From: Candidatus Allofournierella excrementigallinarum
GTDB lineage: Bacteria; Bacillota; Clostridia; Oscillospirales; Ruminococcaceae
Length of the DNA stretch: 56,572 bases
Direction: 5' to 3'
Assembly (NCBI GenBank): GCA_019119025.1
Contig: DWXV01000060.1
Location: 1-56,572, forward strand
Shown here one piece after another: positions 43,512 through 51,708 of the stretch (position 1 is the stretch's first letter; every line of letters begins with the position of its first letter). A program made the translations under genes and the position numbers. Under the pieces are notes generated by a model, which saw only the letters and a list, made by a program, of their open reading frames with translations, did not search any database and was not told the origin of the DNA.

Positions 43512-43889
43512 ATGGATGCAAGGGAACTGGCGGGCGGCGGCTGCGGCAGGCGGTACGAAAAGGAATACCTGAACAAATACCGCGACTGCATGCTGTTCTA
43601 CTGCGACGGGAAGGTCCGCTTCGAGCGCTACTGCTACGGCGAGGGAGCCTGCTTTGTGTTCGGCGTCTGGGCCAGCCTTGCCCAGGACGGCGCTCTCTCC
43701 TACAAACAGCCCTTCGGCCCGCTGGTGGACCAGGCCGCCCTGCCCCGCCGCCTGACCAAAATGGAAAACGGCGCGCTCTATTTTGACGATGCCCGCTGGA
43801 AATGGGAGCCGGCGGCGGACCTTGCGCTGGATGAAAAAAACGGCTACACCCGCCTGCGGATGCTGCTGCACCGGCTGACAGGCCGCTGA
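43512..43889 (+). CDS. Hypothetical protein, 125 residues
   Basis: I do not recognise this family. The protein is small and soluble, with many aromatic and charged residues (YLNKYRDCMLFYCDGKVRFERYCYGEGACFVFG), no signal peptide and no membrane helix. RBS AGGAGG with 8-nt spacing and good codon use support it as real. It heads an operon leading to the SCP2-like protein and two dehydrogenases; gaps are 45 and 13 bp. Confidence 0.7.
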   Translation: MDARELAGGGCGRRYEKEYLNKYRDCMLFYCDGKVRFERYCYGEGACFVFGVWASLAQDGALSYKQPFGPLVDQAALPRRLTKMENGALYFDDARWKWEPAADLALDEKNGYTRLRMLLHRLTGR

Positions 43890-43934
43890 ACGCTCCGCCG
43901 GGGCCTTTTTTACGTTTGAAAAGGAGGATTGCCC

Positions 43935-44432
43935 ATGCGTGTTCGTTTTCGCCATCGCCTTGCCGCCGGCGCCCAGCGCACGGTGTGCCGGGTGGTGCTG
44001 TTTTTCCTGTTCCGGGCGCTCAACGCCCTCTCGGTGCGGGACAGCCGCGTCGCCGCCGAGACAGCCCTCTGGCCCGAGCAAAGGGTGCTGGGGCTGGAAG
44101 TGCCCGGCGGCCCGGCGCTGTACATATCCCGGCGGGCTGAACGTCTTGCCCGGCTGAAAAGCGCCCCCACGCCGGACATCCTCATCCGCTTCAAAAGCGT
44201 GCGGGACGCCTTCTATGTGTTCACCGGCCAGATGGGGGTGGCCGCGGCTTACGCCCAGCACCGGTTCACCGTGCGGGGCAACGTGAGCGAGACCATGGGC
44301 TTTGTACGGTGCGTGGATTTGGCGGAGGGGTATCTCTTCCCGCCCTTCTGGGCAAAATCTATCCTGAAAGAGCTGCCCGAAAAGCAGATAAGCAGCCTGC
44401 GGCTCTACGGCGCGGTGCTGCTGGGCCGGTAA
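43935..44432 (+). CDS. Hypothetical protein, possibly SCP2-like lipid-binding
   Basis: 165 residues from ATG 43935 (AAGGAGGA, 7-nt spacing). The N-terminus has a hydrophobic patch (TVCRVVLFFLFRALNAL). The segment PTPDILIRFKSVRDAFYVFTGQMGVAAAYAQHRFTVRGNVSETMGFVRCVD (about 78-128) follows the SCP2 sterol-carrier pattern (predicted ligand fold with a final helix). It lies directly before the alcohol and aldehyde dehydrogenases, which may act on hydrophobic aldehydes. The assignment is tentative. Confidence 0.6.
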   Translation: MRVRFRHRLAAGAQRTVCRVVLFFLFRALNALSVRDSRVAAETALWPEQRVLGLEVPGGPALYISRRAERLARLKSAPTPDILIRFKSVRDAFYVFTGQMGVAAAYAQHRFTVRGNVSETMGFVRCVDLAEGYLFPPFWAKSILKELPEKQISSLRLYGAVLLGR

Positions 44433-44445
44433 GGAGGTCGTTTTG

Positions 44446-45630
44446 ATGCCGAGTTATTATGAATTCAAGCTGCCCGCAAAGATCCTTTCGGGCGACGGCG
44501 CGCTGGAGCACATCCCCCACGAACTGGAGGCCCTGGGCAGCGCCCGGCCCCTGCTGCTTTCCGACGAGGGGCTTGTGAAAGCGGGGGCGGTGGCCGCCGT
44601 GGAGGGGGCCATGGCCCAGGGCGGCGGCGCCTTCGCGGCCCAGTTCTGCCGCATCCCGCCGGATTCCTCCATCCAGACGGTGAACGAGATCGCCGCCTTT
44701 TTCCGCGAGAAGAACTGCGACGGCCTTGTGGCCGTGGGCGGCGGCAGCGTCATCGACACCGCCAAGGGCGTGGGCATGGTGCTGGCCCAGGGCAGCGGGG
44801 ATCTTTTGCAGAACACCGGCTGCGAGGTGCTGGGCCGCGGGAACCACGTGCCCTTCATCGCGGTGCCCACCACCTCCGGCACCGGCAGCGAGGCCACCCT
44901 GGTGGCCGTGGTGGCAAACCCCGAAAAGCATGTGAAGATGGAGTTCATCAGCTACCACCTTCTGCCCGACGCGGCGGTGCTGGACGTGCGCATGACCGCC
45001 AGCCTGCCGCCCCGCATCACCGCCTCCACCGGCATGGACACCCTGTGCCACGCCATCGAGGCGGCCAGCTGTTTGCAGCGCAACCCGGTGAGCGACGCCT
45101 TTGCCGAAAAGGCCATGGGCCTTGTGATGCAGAACCTGCCCGCCGCGGTGGAAAACGGCCAGAACAAAGCCGCCCGCCTTGCCATGGCCAACGCAAGCCT
45201 TCTTGCGGGGGCGGCCTTCTCCAACAGCATGGTGGGCCTGGTGCATGCCATCGGCCACGCCCTGGGCGGCGTGTGCCGGGTGGCCCACGGCGACGCCATG
45301 ACCATCCTGCTGCCGGCGGTGATGGAGTTCAACCTCCCGGTGTGCGGTGTGCGCTACGGCGAGCTGCTGCTGGCCCTTGCCGGGCCGGAGGAATACGCCG
45401 CCACCCCCGCCCCCGACCGGGCCGCCGCCGCCATCCGGGCGGTGGAGGCCCTGCGAAGCCGCCTGCACGACGCCTGCGGCCTGCCTGCCACCCTGCGGGA
45501 CACCGGCCGGGTGGAAAAAAGCGCCTTCGAGGCGGTGGCCCGCACCGCCCTGGACGACGGCGCCATGATCGTCAACCCCCGCCAGGCCTCCTTTGAGCAG
45601 GTGCTGGCCATTCTGGAGAAAGTGTGGTGA
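44446..45630 (+). CDS. Iron-containing alcohol dehydrogenase
   Basis: 394 residues from ATG 44446 (RBS AAGGAGG). Group III, Fe-dependent NAD(P) dehydrogenase. GGGSVIDTAKGVGMVLA (about 98-114) is the nucleotide-binding motif. PTTSGTGSEATLVAVV, GMDTLCHAIEAASC and the metal-binding HAIGHALGGVCRVAHGDA (about 267-284) contain the conserved Asp and His ligands. Substrate unknown. Coupled to the aldehyde dehydrogenase gene. Confidence 0.93.
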   Translation: MPSYYEFKLPAKILSGDGALEHIPHELEALGSARPLLLSDEGLVKAGAVAAVEGAMAQGGGAFAAQFCRIPPDSSIQTVNEIAAFFREKNCDGLVAVGGGSVIDTAKGVGMVLAQGSGDLLQNTGCEVLGRGNHVPFIAVPTTSGTGSEATLVAVVANPEKHVKMEFISYHLLPDAAVLDVRMTASLPPRITASTGMDTLCHAIEAASCLQRNPVSDAFAEKAMGLVMQNLPAAVENGQNKAARLAMANASLLAGAAFSNSMVGLVHAIGHALGGVCRVAHGDAMTILLPAVMEFNLPVCGVRYGELLLALAGPEEYAATPAPDRAAAAIRAVEALRSRLHDACGLPATLRDTGRVEKSAFEAVARTALDDGAMIVNPRQASFEQVLAILEKVW

Positions 45631-47009
45631 CACGCATGGACATCGAATCCATCGTAAAACGTCAGCGAGACTTTTTTGCCACCGGCGCCACCCTGCCGGT
45701 GAGCGCCCGCGTGGCCGCGTTAAAGCGTCTGCAAGCGAACATCCGCGCCCAGGAAAAAGACCTGCAGGCCGCCATGAAGCAGGATCTGAACAAATGCGGT
45801 TTTGAAAGCTATATGGCCGAGATCGGCATGGTGCTGGACGAGGTGGGCCACGCCGTCAAAAAGCTGCCCGGCTGGGCAAAGCCGAAGCGGGCCCGCACCC
45901 CCCTGGCCCAGTTTTCCGCCAAAAGCTTCATCCTCTCCGAGCCCTACGGCGTGACGCTGGTGATGGCCCCCTGGAACTACCCCTTCCTGCTCAGCATCGA
46001 CCCGGTCATCGGCGCGGTGGCGGCGGGCAACTGCGTGGTCTTAAAGCCCAGCGCCTACGCCCCGGCCACCAGCGCGGCCATGGCAAAGCTCATCGCCGAC
46101 ACCTTCGACCCCGGCTGGGTCACAGTGGTGGAGGGCGGCCGCAAGGAGAACTCGGCCCTTTTGGACCAGCGCTTCGACTTCATCTTTTTCACCGGCGGCG
46201 TGACGGTGGGCAGGCTGGTGATGGAAAAGGCCAGCCGCTGGCTGACCCCCGTCATCCTGGAACTGGGCGGCAAAAGCCCGGTGCTCATCGACCGCACCGC
46301 CGACATCCCCCTCACCGCCAGGCGGCTTGCCTTCGGCAAGGTGCTCAACGCCGGCCAGACCTGCGTCGCGCCGGACTATGTGCTGGTGGACCGCACGGTG
46401 AAGGACCGGCTGGTGGAAGAACTGAAAAAGCAGTTTGCCGCCATGCTGGGGCCCGACCCGCTGCACAACCCGGACTATGTGCGCATCATCAACCGCAAGC
46501 ACTTCGAGCGCATCACCGGCCTTCTGGAAGGCGAGACCATCCTGGCGGGCGGCCAAAGCCGTGCGGACGAAGTTTCCGGCTGGATCGAGCCCACCCTGGT
46601 GGAGGGCACCGCCGGCTGCAAACCCATGCAGGAGGAAATTTTCGGGCCCATCCTGCCCCTCATCCCGGTGGACGGCATGGACGAAGCCATCGCCTTTGTG
46701 AACGGGCGGGAGAAGCCGCTGGCCCTCTATCTTTTCACCAAAGACCCTGCGGTGGAGCAGAAGGTGCTGGCCCGGTGCAGCTTTGGCGGCGGGTGCGTCA
46801 ACGACACCATCATCCACCTTGCCACCCACGACATGGGCTTTGGCGGCGTGGGCCAGAGCGGCATGGGCAACTACCACGGCGAGCGCAGCTTCAAGGCCTT
46901 CAGCCACGAAAAGAGCATCGTGAAAAAGGCCCTCTGGCTGGACCTGCCCATGCGGTACATGCCTTACAGCGAAACGAACGAAAAAATGGTGCGGATGTTC
47001 CTGAAATAA
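45627..47009 (+). CDS. Aldehyde dehydrogenase, class 3 type
   Basis: 460 residues from the GTG at 45627, which overlaps the previous stop (GTGA) and sits about 6 nt after GGAGAA; an ATG at 45636 is the alternative. Catalytic Cys in GKVLNAGQTCVAPDYVLVD (about 240-258) and Glu in VILELGGKSPVLID. NAD site region VMAPWNYPFLLSIDPVIGAVAAGNCVVLKPS. The closing MRYMPYSETNEKMVRMFLK resembles long-chain or coniferyl aldehyde dehydrogenases. With the ADH it could interconvert an alcohol, aldehyde and acid. Confidence 0.94.
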   Translation: MTRMDIESIVKRQRDFFATGATLPVSARVAALKRLQANIRAQEKDLQAAMKQDLNKCGFESYMAEIGMVLDEVGHAVKKLPGWAKPKRARTPLAQFSAKSFILSEPYGVTLVMAPWNYPFLLSIDPVIGAVAAGNCVVLKPSAYAPATSAAMAKLIADTFDPGWVTVVEGGRKENSALLDQRFDFIFFTGGVTVGRLVMEKASRWLTPVILELGGKSPVLIDRTADIPLTARRLAFGKVLNAGQTCVAPDYVLVDRTVKDRLVEELKKQFAAMLGPDPLHNPDYVRIINRKHFERITGLLEGETILAGGQSRADEVSGWIEPTLVEGTAGCKPMQEEIFGPILPLIPVDGMDEAIAFVNGREKPLALYLFTKDPAVEQKVLARCSFGGGCVNDTIIHLATHDMGFGGVGQSGMGNYHGERSFKAFSHEKSIVKKALWLDLPMRYMPYSETNEKMVRMFLK

Positions 47010-47020
47010 GTTTTAAGCGC

Positions 47021-47065
47021 AAAAAGCCCCCGGGCCGCGAAATCGCGGCCCGGGGGCGCTGTTTT
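47021..47065. terminator. Bidirectional terminator between convergent genes
   Basis: Perfect 15-bp GC-rich stem (47026-47040 with 47043-47057) and a 2-nt loop. T5 follows on the minus strand and TGTTTTA on the plus strand. Confidence 0.88.
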
Positions 47066-47067
47066 AT

Positions 47068-48324
47068 TCAGAACATGTTTTGGATGGGCCGCATCGAATC
47101 CACCCCGGCGTAGTAGTCTGCCTTGGAGATCATGGCCATCCCGCCTTCGGCGCCGCCCTCGCCGGGGGTGCGGCGGATGACGTAGAATTCGCTCTCGCTC
47201 TCCCCCAAAATGCGGGGCAGCCGAGTGCCGTCGCCGCCCTGGTTGCGCAGGGTGATCTCGGTCAGCCCGCCGCCGGCAAGGTCCAGCGCGAACAGGCATT
47301 CTCTCCAAGTGTCAATGTTGTCCGGCTCTGCCTTCCACATCGTTTCCAACATCAGATGGTCATCCCATACGCAGCCGACGACAATAAACTGATTTTCCGG
47401 CCAGTTCTCAGCAAGTACCGTTGTTTCACCGGTGGCAAGGTCCCACGCCTCAAAGCGGCCCTGTGCCTTACTGAACAGGATCTCCTTGTTGTTCCAGCAG
47501 GAGAGCGACTGCCACTTCCCATTGTCCCAGCTCAACAGCGGCACTTCCTTGCCGGTGCGGGGATCCCAGACGCTTTCCGTGAATGTTGCTTCAGAAAGAA
47601 TCTCCTCTTGCTGCTGCATATCCGCCTTCAAGTCACCGGAGGGCTGGTAATACTCCTCCAGCAGTTCCTTTCCATCGCTGAAACCATGCAGCAGGCCCGA
47701 GCCAAAAGCTGCCCCGCCGGCAAACTCCTCGGGCAGTTCCGCCCCCTCTTCGGTCTCGCCGGTTTCCGGGTCCAGCAGCACCGCTTTCCCCTCCATCGCC
47801 AGCCATATCCTATCCCCTTCCACAGATGCGCTCAAGGGATGAAAAGAGATTTTCCCCAAGCCACTGAACAGCACCTTTTTGTCGCCGCCATCCGGCCTGC
47901 GCACATCCAGCGAATAGGTCCCGTCCGCATCCCGTCCGCAGGTGAGCACCCAGTCCCCCGCCAAAGCCACCTCGCGGGAGTAAGGCGTGAATGCCGGGCA
48001 GTTCTCATCCTTGTGGGTACATCCCGCCACGTCACACAGAGGTTCGCGAACGCCGGTGGTGTAGTCGGTATAGCAGACAAAACGATCGACAACTCTGTAG
48101 TCTCCCTGTCCGTTTTGCGCCAACAGCTCCCCCTGGTATCCCCTTGGCGCTGCATTGAGAATATGCTCTCCATTCAGCAGCTGCTCCACGGCTGCCCCGT
48201 CGGTCTGGGCCGCGCTTTCGCTCGCCGGCAAAGCGGACGCGCTCTGCCCCGCCTCCTGCCCGGCGCAGCCCGCCAGCAGCGCCGCCGCCAGCGCGGCGGC
48301 CAGCGCGCGTTTCATCTGTTTCAT
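47068..48324 (-). CDS. Lipoprotein with a Cys-His motif and propeller-like repeats
   Basis: 418 residues. Signal peptide with lipobox LLAGC (about 16-20) and an Ala/Ser linker. At about 96-112, PLCDVAGCTHKDENCPAF carries C-x4-C-x-H-x5-C, a compact motif I have seen in families of Firmicute surface lipoproteins; it may bind metal or a disulfide. The rest shows beta-propeller-like repeats with Trp/Asp (SVWDPRTGKEVPLLSWDNGKW; FEAWDLATGETTVL; CLFALDLAGGGLTEI). Function unknown. Codon use is partly more AT-rich than in its neighbours. Confidence 0.75.
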   Translation of the reverse strand: MKQMKRALAAALAAALLAGCAGQEAGQSASALPASESAAQTDGAAVEQLLNGEHILNAAPRGYQGELLAQNGQGDYRVVDRFVCYTDYTTGVREPLCDVAGCTHKDENCPAFTPYSREVALAGDWVLTCGRDADGTYSLDVRRPDGGDKKVLFSGLGKISFHPLSASVEGDRIWLAMEGKAVLLDPETGETEEGAELPEEFAGGAAFGSGLLHGFSDGKELLEEYYQPSGDLKADMQQQEEILSEATFTESVWDPRTGKEVPLLSWDNGKWQSLSCWNNKEILFSKAQGRFEAWDLATGETTVLAENWPENQFIVVGCVWDDHLMLETMWKAEPDNIDTWRECLFALDLAGGGLTEITLRNQGGDGTRLPRILGESESEFYVIRRTPGEGGAEGGMAMISKADYYAGVDSMRPIQNMF

Positions 48325-48430
48325 TTCAAACGGCCTCCTTTAATCCGGCAGAGCGCTTGCCGCCTCTGCCTTGATGCTGCCCTCAGTGTAAACCCCGCTT
48401 TTATCCAACTTTCAGCCGGCATGTTTCGTT

Positions 48431-49108
48431 TCAGGAAAAAGAGGCCGCTTCCAGCAAAAAAGCCTCATGGGCGGCGCAAGTTTGCAGCCGCAGCCGCCCC
48501 TGCTGTGAGCGCAGTTCCGTCGCCCCCGCCTGCGCCGTTTCGGTCTCTTCCCAATCGGGCAGCGCGTCCACCCCCAGCAAAGCGCGCCACTGGCCCAGCA
48601 GCGCCATCGGGTCGGCGGGCGCGTCCATCGCCGCGCCGTAGGCCGAAAAGCGCGTGGGCAGGCCGGTCACCGGCTCGGTGATGAGGTACACATCCCCAAG
48701 CCGCACCCGCACAAAGCCCATCTCGTCCCGCCAGGCCTGGCCCTGGCTGCTCTGCGCCAGCGCTTCGCCCATCGCCTGCCTCGCCCCGTCGGGCAGGTTT
48801 TCCAGCGCCAACAGTTCCAGCAGCGTTTCCCGGGCGTTTTCCGCCGCCGCGGCGGCCTCGCCTTCCTCGATCGGTTCCCAGCCCTCGCCCCAGCCGCCCA
48901 GCAGGCCCTGCCGCTCGTAAAGCTGGCTCACAAAATCGTTCTCCCGCGCCGCCGCGCTCAAAGCAAGGTCGGTGGCCGGGCGGGCCTGGGGCCGGGCGAA
49001 AAGCTGTCGGTCATAGCCTTTACACACCATCCAGGGCAGGGCCATGCTGCCCGCCGCCAGCGCCAGCACCAAAAGCCAGAGCCCGGCGCTTTTCAGCCGT
49101 CGTTTCAT
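48431..49108 (-). CDS. Membrane-anchored protein downstream of the two-component system
   Basis: 225 residues with one N-terminal membrane helix (GLWLLVLALAAGSMALPWMVC, about 8-28) and a large extracellular domain. The domain contains LGDVYLITEPVTGLPTRFSAYG (about 137-158). The start overlaps the histidine kinase stop (ATGA), so it is made with the TCS and may be an accessory sensor. No family is recognised. Confidence 0.7.
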   Translation of the reverse strand: MKRRLKSAGLWLLVLALAAGSMALPWMVCKGYDRQLFARPQARPATDLALSAAARENDFVSQLYERQGLLGGWGEGWEPIEEGEAAAAAENARETLLELLALENLPDGARQAMGEALAQSSQGQAWRDEMGFVRVRLGDVYLITEPVTGLPTRFSAYGAAMDAPADPMALLGQWRALLGVDALPDWEETETAQAGATELRSQQGRLRLQTCAAHEAFLLEAASFS

Positions 49109-50511
49109 CTCCCCGCCTCCTTCAAAGTGAACCGCACGGTGGTGCCTTTGCCCGCTTCGCTCTCGATGGCAAGCTCACCGCCGTGGAGCCTGGCGATGCG
49201 CGCGCAAAGGGCAAGGCCGAAGCCGCTGCCGTTCTGCGCCCGGGCGCGGGAGCGGTCCACCATATAAAAGGGCTCGGTCACCCGGGCCAGTTCTTCGGCG
49301 GGGATGCCCCGGCCCTTGTCCTTCACTGCCAGCGCCACCCGGCCTTCTTTGGCCCCGGCGGTCAGGGTCACCCTGCCGTCCGCCGGGCCGGCTTTTTCAG
49401 CGTTGCTCACAAGGTTCTGCACCAGCGCCAGCAACAGATCCGGCTGGGCCATCACAGCAAGTCCCTCAAAGCCCTCGAACACCAGTTCCGTTTCCGCCCC
49501 GGGCGGGCGGATGCGCCGCAGCCGCGCCTCCAGGGCTTTCAGTTCCAGCGGCTCCAGTTCCAGCGTGCCGGTGTGTTCCAATCCCATGAACACCATCAGT
49601 TTTTGGCTCAGCGCTTCCAGCCGCTTTGTCTCGTGGTAAATGTAGTCCGCCGCCTTTTTCCGCTGTTCGGGCGGCAGTTCGCCGGAACGCAGCAGCGATG
49701 CATACCCCATCATGCTGGTGATGGGGGTCTTGAGCTCGTGGGTGAAGGCCGCCACGAAGTCGTCCCGCTGGCGCACCGACAGGTCCAGCTGCTCCACCTT
49801 CTGCTGCACCGCCTGGGCCATCCGGTCAAAACTGCGGCTCAGGGCCGCCAGCTCGTCCTCCCCCGCGAGGGCCGTGCGCTCGTCGTAGGCCCCGGCGGCG
49901 ATGCGCCGGGCCGCTTCCTCCAGACGGGCCACCGGGCGGGTGAGCATCCGGCTCATGGCCAGCGCCAGCGCCACCAGCGCCGCAAAGGCCGCCCCTTCCA
50001 CCCGGGCGAAACCCCACAGCAGCGCGTCCCGCGCCTCGAACAGGCCCGTCACATCGTAGGCGTTCAGCACCCAGGCGCTTCCCGCCGCCTGCTCCACCTT
50101 GGTGGCGTACAGCTGAAATATCCCGTCATCGGTGTCGAGATAGGTCACGGCGGCGTCCCCCGCCGTCAGCGCCGCCCGCTGGTGGTTGGCGGTGACAGCC
50201 TGGGGCAGGCTGGACCAGACCGGAAATCCGCTGCCGTTGTAAAGAGCCATCCACTCGCCGCCGGTGCCGCCGTAGCTTTGCAGCCGCTGGCCGTACTCCT
50301 TCAGCAGGCCGGCGTCGCAGGGGGCCGCGCCCGCCTCCATCAGCGCCAGCTTCACGCCGTAGGCGTCCCGCTGGTGGTGGGCTTCGTTCTGCCGCTGGGC
50401 CGCCGCCAGCTGGCTGTCAAAGCTGCTGCGCACCAGCCAGGCCGCCCCCGCGTTCAGCACCACCGCCAGCAGCGCCAGCATGGCCAGCGCCAGCTTGTGG
50501 GAAAACTTCAT
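49105..50511 (-). CDS. Sensor histidine kinase
   Basis: 468 residues. Membrane helices at about 7-28 and 165-188 enclose an extracellular sensor region. HAMP (LTRPVARLEEAARRIAAGAYDERTAL, about 190-215) is followed by HisKA with the phosphorylated His in FTHELKTPITSMMGYASLL (about 256-274). HATPase_c has N-box QNLVSNAEKA, DKGRGIPAEELARV and GSGFGLALC. It is adjacent to its response regulator. Confidence 0.95.
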   Translation of the reverse strand: MKFSHKLALAMLALLAVVLNAGAAWLVRSSFDSQLAAAQRQNEAHHQRDAYGVKLALMEAGAAPCDAGLLKEYGQRLQSYGGTGGEWMALYNGSGFPVWSSLPQAVTANHQRAALTAGDAAVTYLDTDDGIFQLYATKVEQAAGSAWVLNAYDVTGLFEARDALLWGFARVEGAAFAALVALALAMSRMLTRPVARLEEAARRIAAGAYDERTALAGEDELAALSRSFDRMAQAVQQKVEQLDLSVRQRDDFVAAFTHELKTPITSMMGYASLLRSGELPPEQRKKAADYIYHETKRLEALSQKLMVFMGLEHTGTLELEPLELKALEARLRRIRPPGAETELVFEGFEGLAVMAQPDLLLALVQNLVSNAEKAGPADGRVTLTAGAKEGRVALAVKDKGRGIPAEELARVTEPFYMVDRSRARAQNGSGFGLALCARIARLHGGELAIESEAGKGTTVRFTLKEAGR

Positions 50512-51165
50512 TCACTCCGCCTCCAGCATGTAGCCTATTTTGTACACCGTGCGTATCTGTTTTTGCAGCCCCAGCTTCTTGCGCAGCCGCTGGATGTGCA
50601 GATCCAGGGTGCGGGTGTCGTCCTCGGCAATGTCGCCCCACACCCGTTCATAGATCACGTCCCGGTAAAGCGCCAGCCCCCGGTTGCGCACCAGCAGCAA
50701 AAGCAGATCGAATTCCCGGGGCGTCAGCGCCACCGGCTCGCCCTCCCGCTTCACCGTGCGGCCCGCCGGATCCAACTCCAGCCCGAACACCCGCACCGTG
50801 CCCAGCCGCCCGGTGCGGCGCAGCACCGCCTCCACCCGGGCGATGAGCTCCATCGGCTCGAAGGGCTTCACAATGTAGTCGTCCGCCCCCAGCCGCAGCC
50901 CCCGCACCCGGTCCGCCAGCTTTCCCTTCGCCGTAAGAAAGATCACCGGCGTGCCAGCGGGCGCAAGGTATTCCATCAGCTCAAAGCCGCTTATCCCCGG
51001 CAGCATCACGTCCAGCAGCACCAGGTCGTACTGCTCCTTTTCCAGCTTGTCCGCCGCCGCGCTGCCGCTGGCCGCCGTCTCGCTTTTGTGCCCCGCCTGG
51101 GCCAGCGTCAACTGGATGAGGTCCGCGATGGCCGCCTCGTCGTCCACAATGAGGATGTTTGCCAT
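50512..51165 (-). CDS. OmpR/PhoB-family response regulator
   Basis: 217 residues. The receiver domain (about 1-115) has acidic DDE at 8-10, phosphorylated Asp in LVLLDVMLPG (about D52) and Lys in VKPF. The winged-helix DNA-binding domain (about 125-215) has the typical LTPREFDLLLLLVRNRG and RTLDLHIQRLRKKLG. It pairs with the downstream kinase. An inverted repeat ATACAA-TGG-TTGTAT lies 30 bp upstream (51195-51209) and may be its own site. Confidence 0.95.
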   Translation of the reverse strand: MANILIVDDEAAIADLIQLTLAQAGHKSETAASGSAAADKLEKEQYDLVLLDVMLPGISGFELMEYLAPAGTPVIFLTAKGKLADRVRGLRLGADDYIVKPFEPMELIARVEAVLRRTGRLGTVRVFGLELDPAGRTVKREGEPVALTPREFDLLLLLVRNRGLALYRDVIYERVWGDIAEDDTRTLDLHIQRLRKKLGLQKQIRTVYKIGYMLEAE

Positions 51166-51194
51166 GGTTTTTCCCTCCTCTTTTTATCAAACGT

Positions 51195-51209
51195 ATACAA
51201 TGGTTGTAT
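51195..51209. promoter_or_regulatory. Perfect palindrome upstream of the response regulator
   Basis: ATACAA (51195-51200), TGG, TTGTAT (51204-51209). Position suggests an operator for the TCS promoter. The regulator binding it is unknown. Confidence 0.5.
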
Positions 51210-51249
51210 CCGGGGCGTATCCGCCCGAAAAAAAGTTTTCCTTCTCCCC

Positions 51250-51312
51250 TTGACAACTGTGTATACTGTGTATATACTGTATATGTCGGATATGTACAGT
51301 CCGGCAAATTCA
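51250..51312 (+). promoter_or_regulatory. Promoter and TGTATA-repeat operator of the GntR-ABC operon
   Basis: TTGACA (51250-51255), 17-nt spacer, TATACT (51273-51278). Across and after it lie iterated CTGTGTATA, CTGTGTATA and CTGTATATG units and a closing inverted TGTACAG. This is the type of array bound by YtrA-subfamily GntR proteins, so autoregulation is likely. Confidence 0.7.
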
Positions 51313-51330
51313 AAGAAACGGGGAACACTG

Positions 51331-51705
51331 ATGGAGATCTACATCAGCAATTCCGGCGCAAAACCCATTTACGAACAGATCACCGACCAGATCAAAGCCG
51401 CCATCCTCGCCGGCAAGCTGGCCCAGGGCGAAGCCCTGCCCAGCATCCGCTTTCTGGCGAAGGAGCTGGGCATCAGCGTCATCACCACCAAGCGGGCCTA
51501 CGAAGACCTGGAGGCCGCGGGCTTCATCCACACGGTGCCCGGCAAGGGCAGCTTTGTGGCCGCCGCGGACCCGGAGCTTCACCGGGAGGCCACCCTCAAA
51601 AAGGTGGAGGAACTGCTGAGCCAGGCGCTGGATGTGGCGGCGGCGGGCGGCGTGACCCGTTCGGAGGTGCTGGAAACACTCAAACTGCTGTCAGAGGGAG
51701 AATGA
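51331..51705 (+). CDS. GntR-family regulator, YtrA subfamily
   Basis: 124 residues. The N-terminal winged HTH (about 10-77: PIYEQITDQIKAAILAGKLAQGEALPSIRFLAKELGISVITTKRAYEDLEAAGFIHTVPGKGSFVA) is followed by only a short helical tail, the YtrA layout. These regulators usually repress an adjacent ABC exporter and respond to cell-wall-active agents. The ABC gene follows after 3 bp. RBS GGGGAA. Confidence 0.92.
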   Translation: MEIYISNSGAKPIYEQITDQIKAAILAGKLAQGEALPSIRFLAKELGISVITTKRAYEDLEAAGFIHTVPGKGSFVAAADPELHREATLKKVEELLSQALDVAAAGGVTRSEVLETLKLLSEGE

Positions 51706-51708
51706 ACC

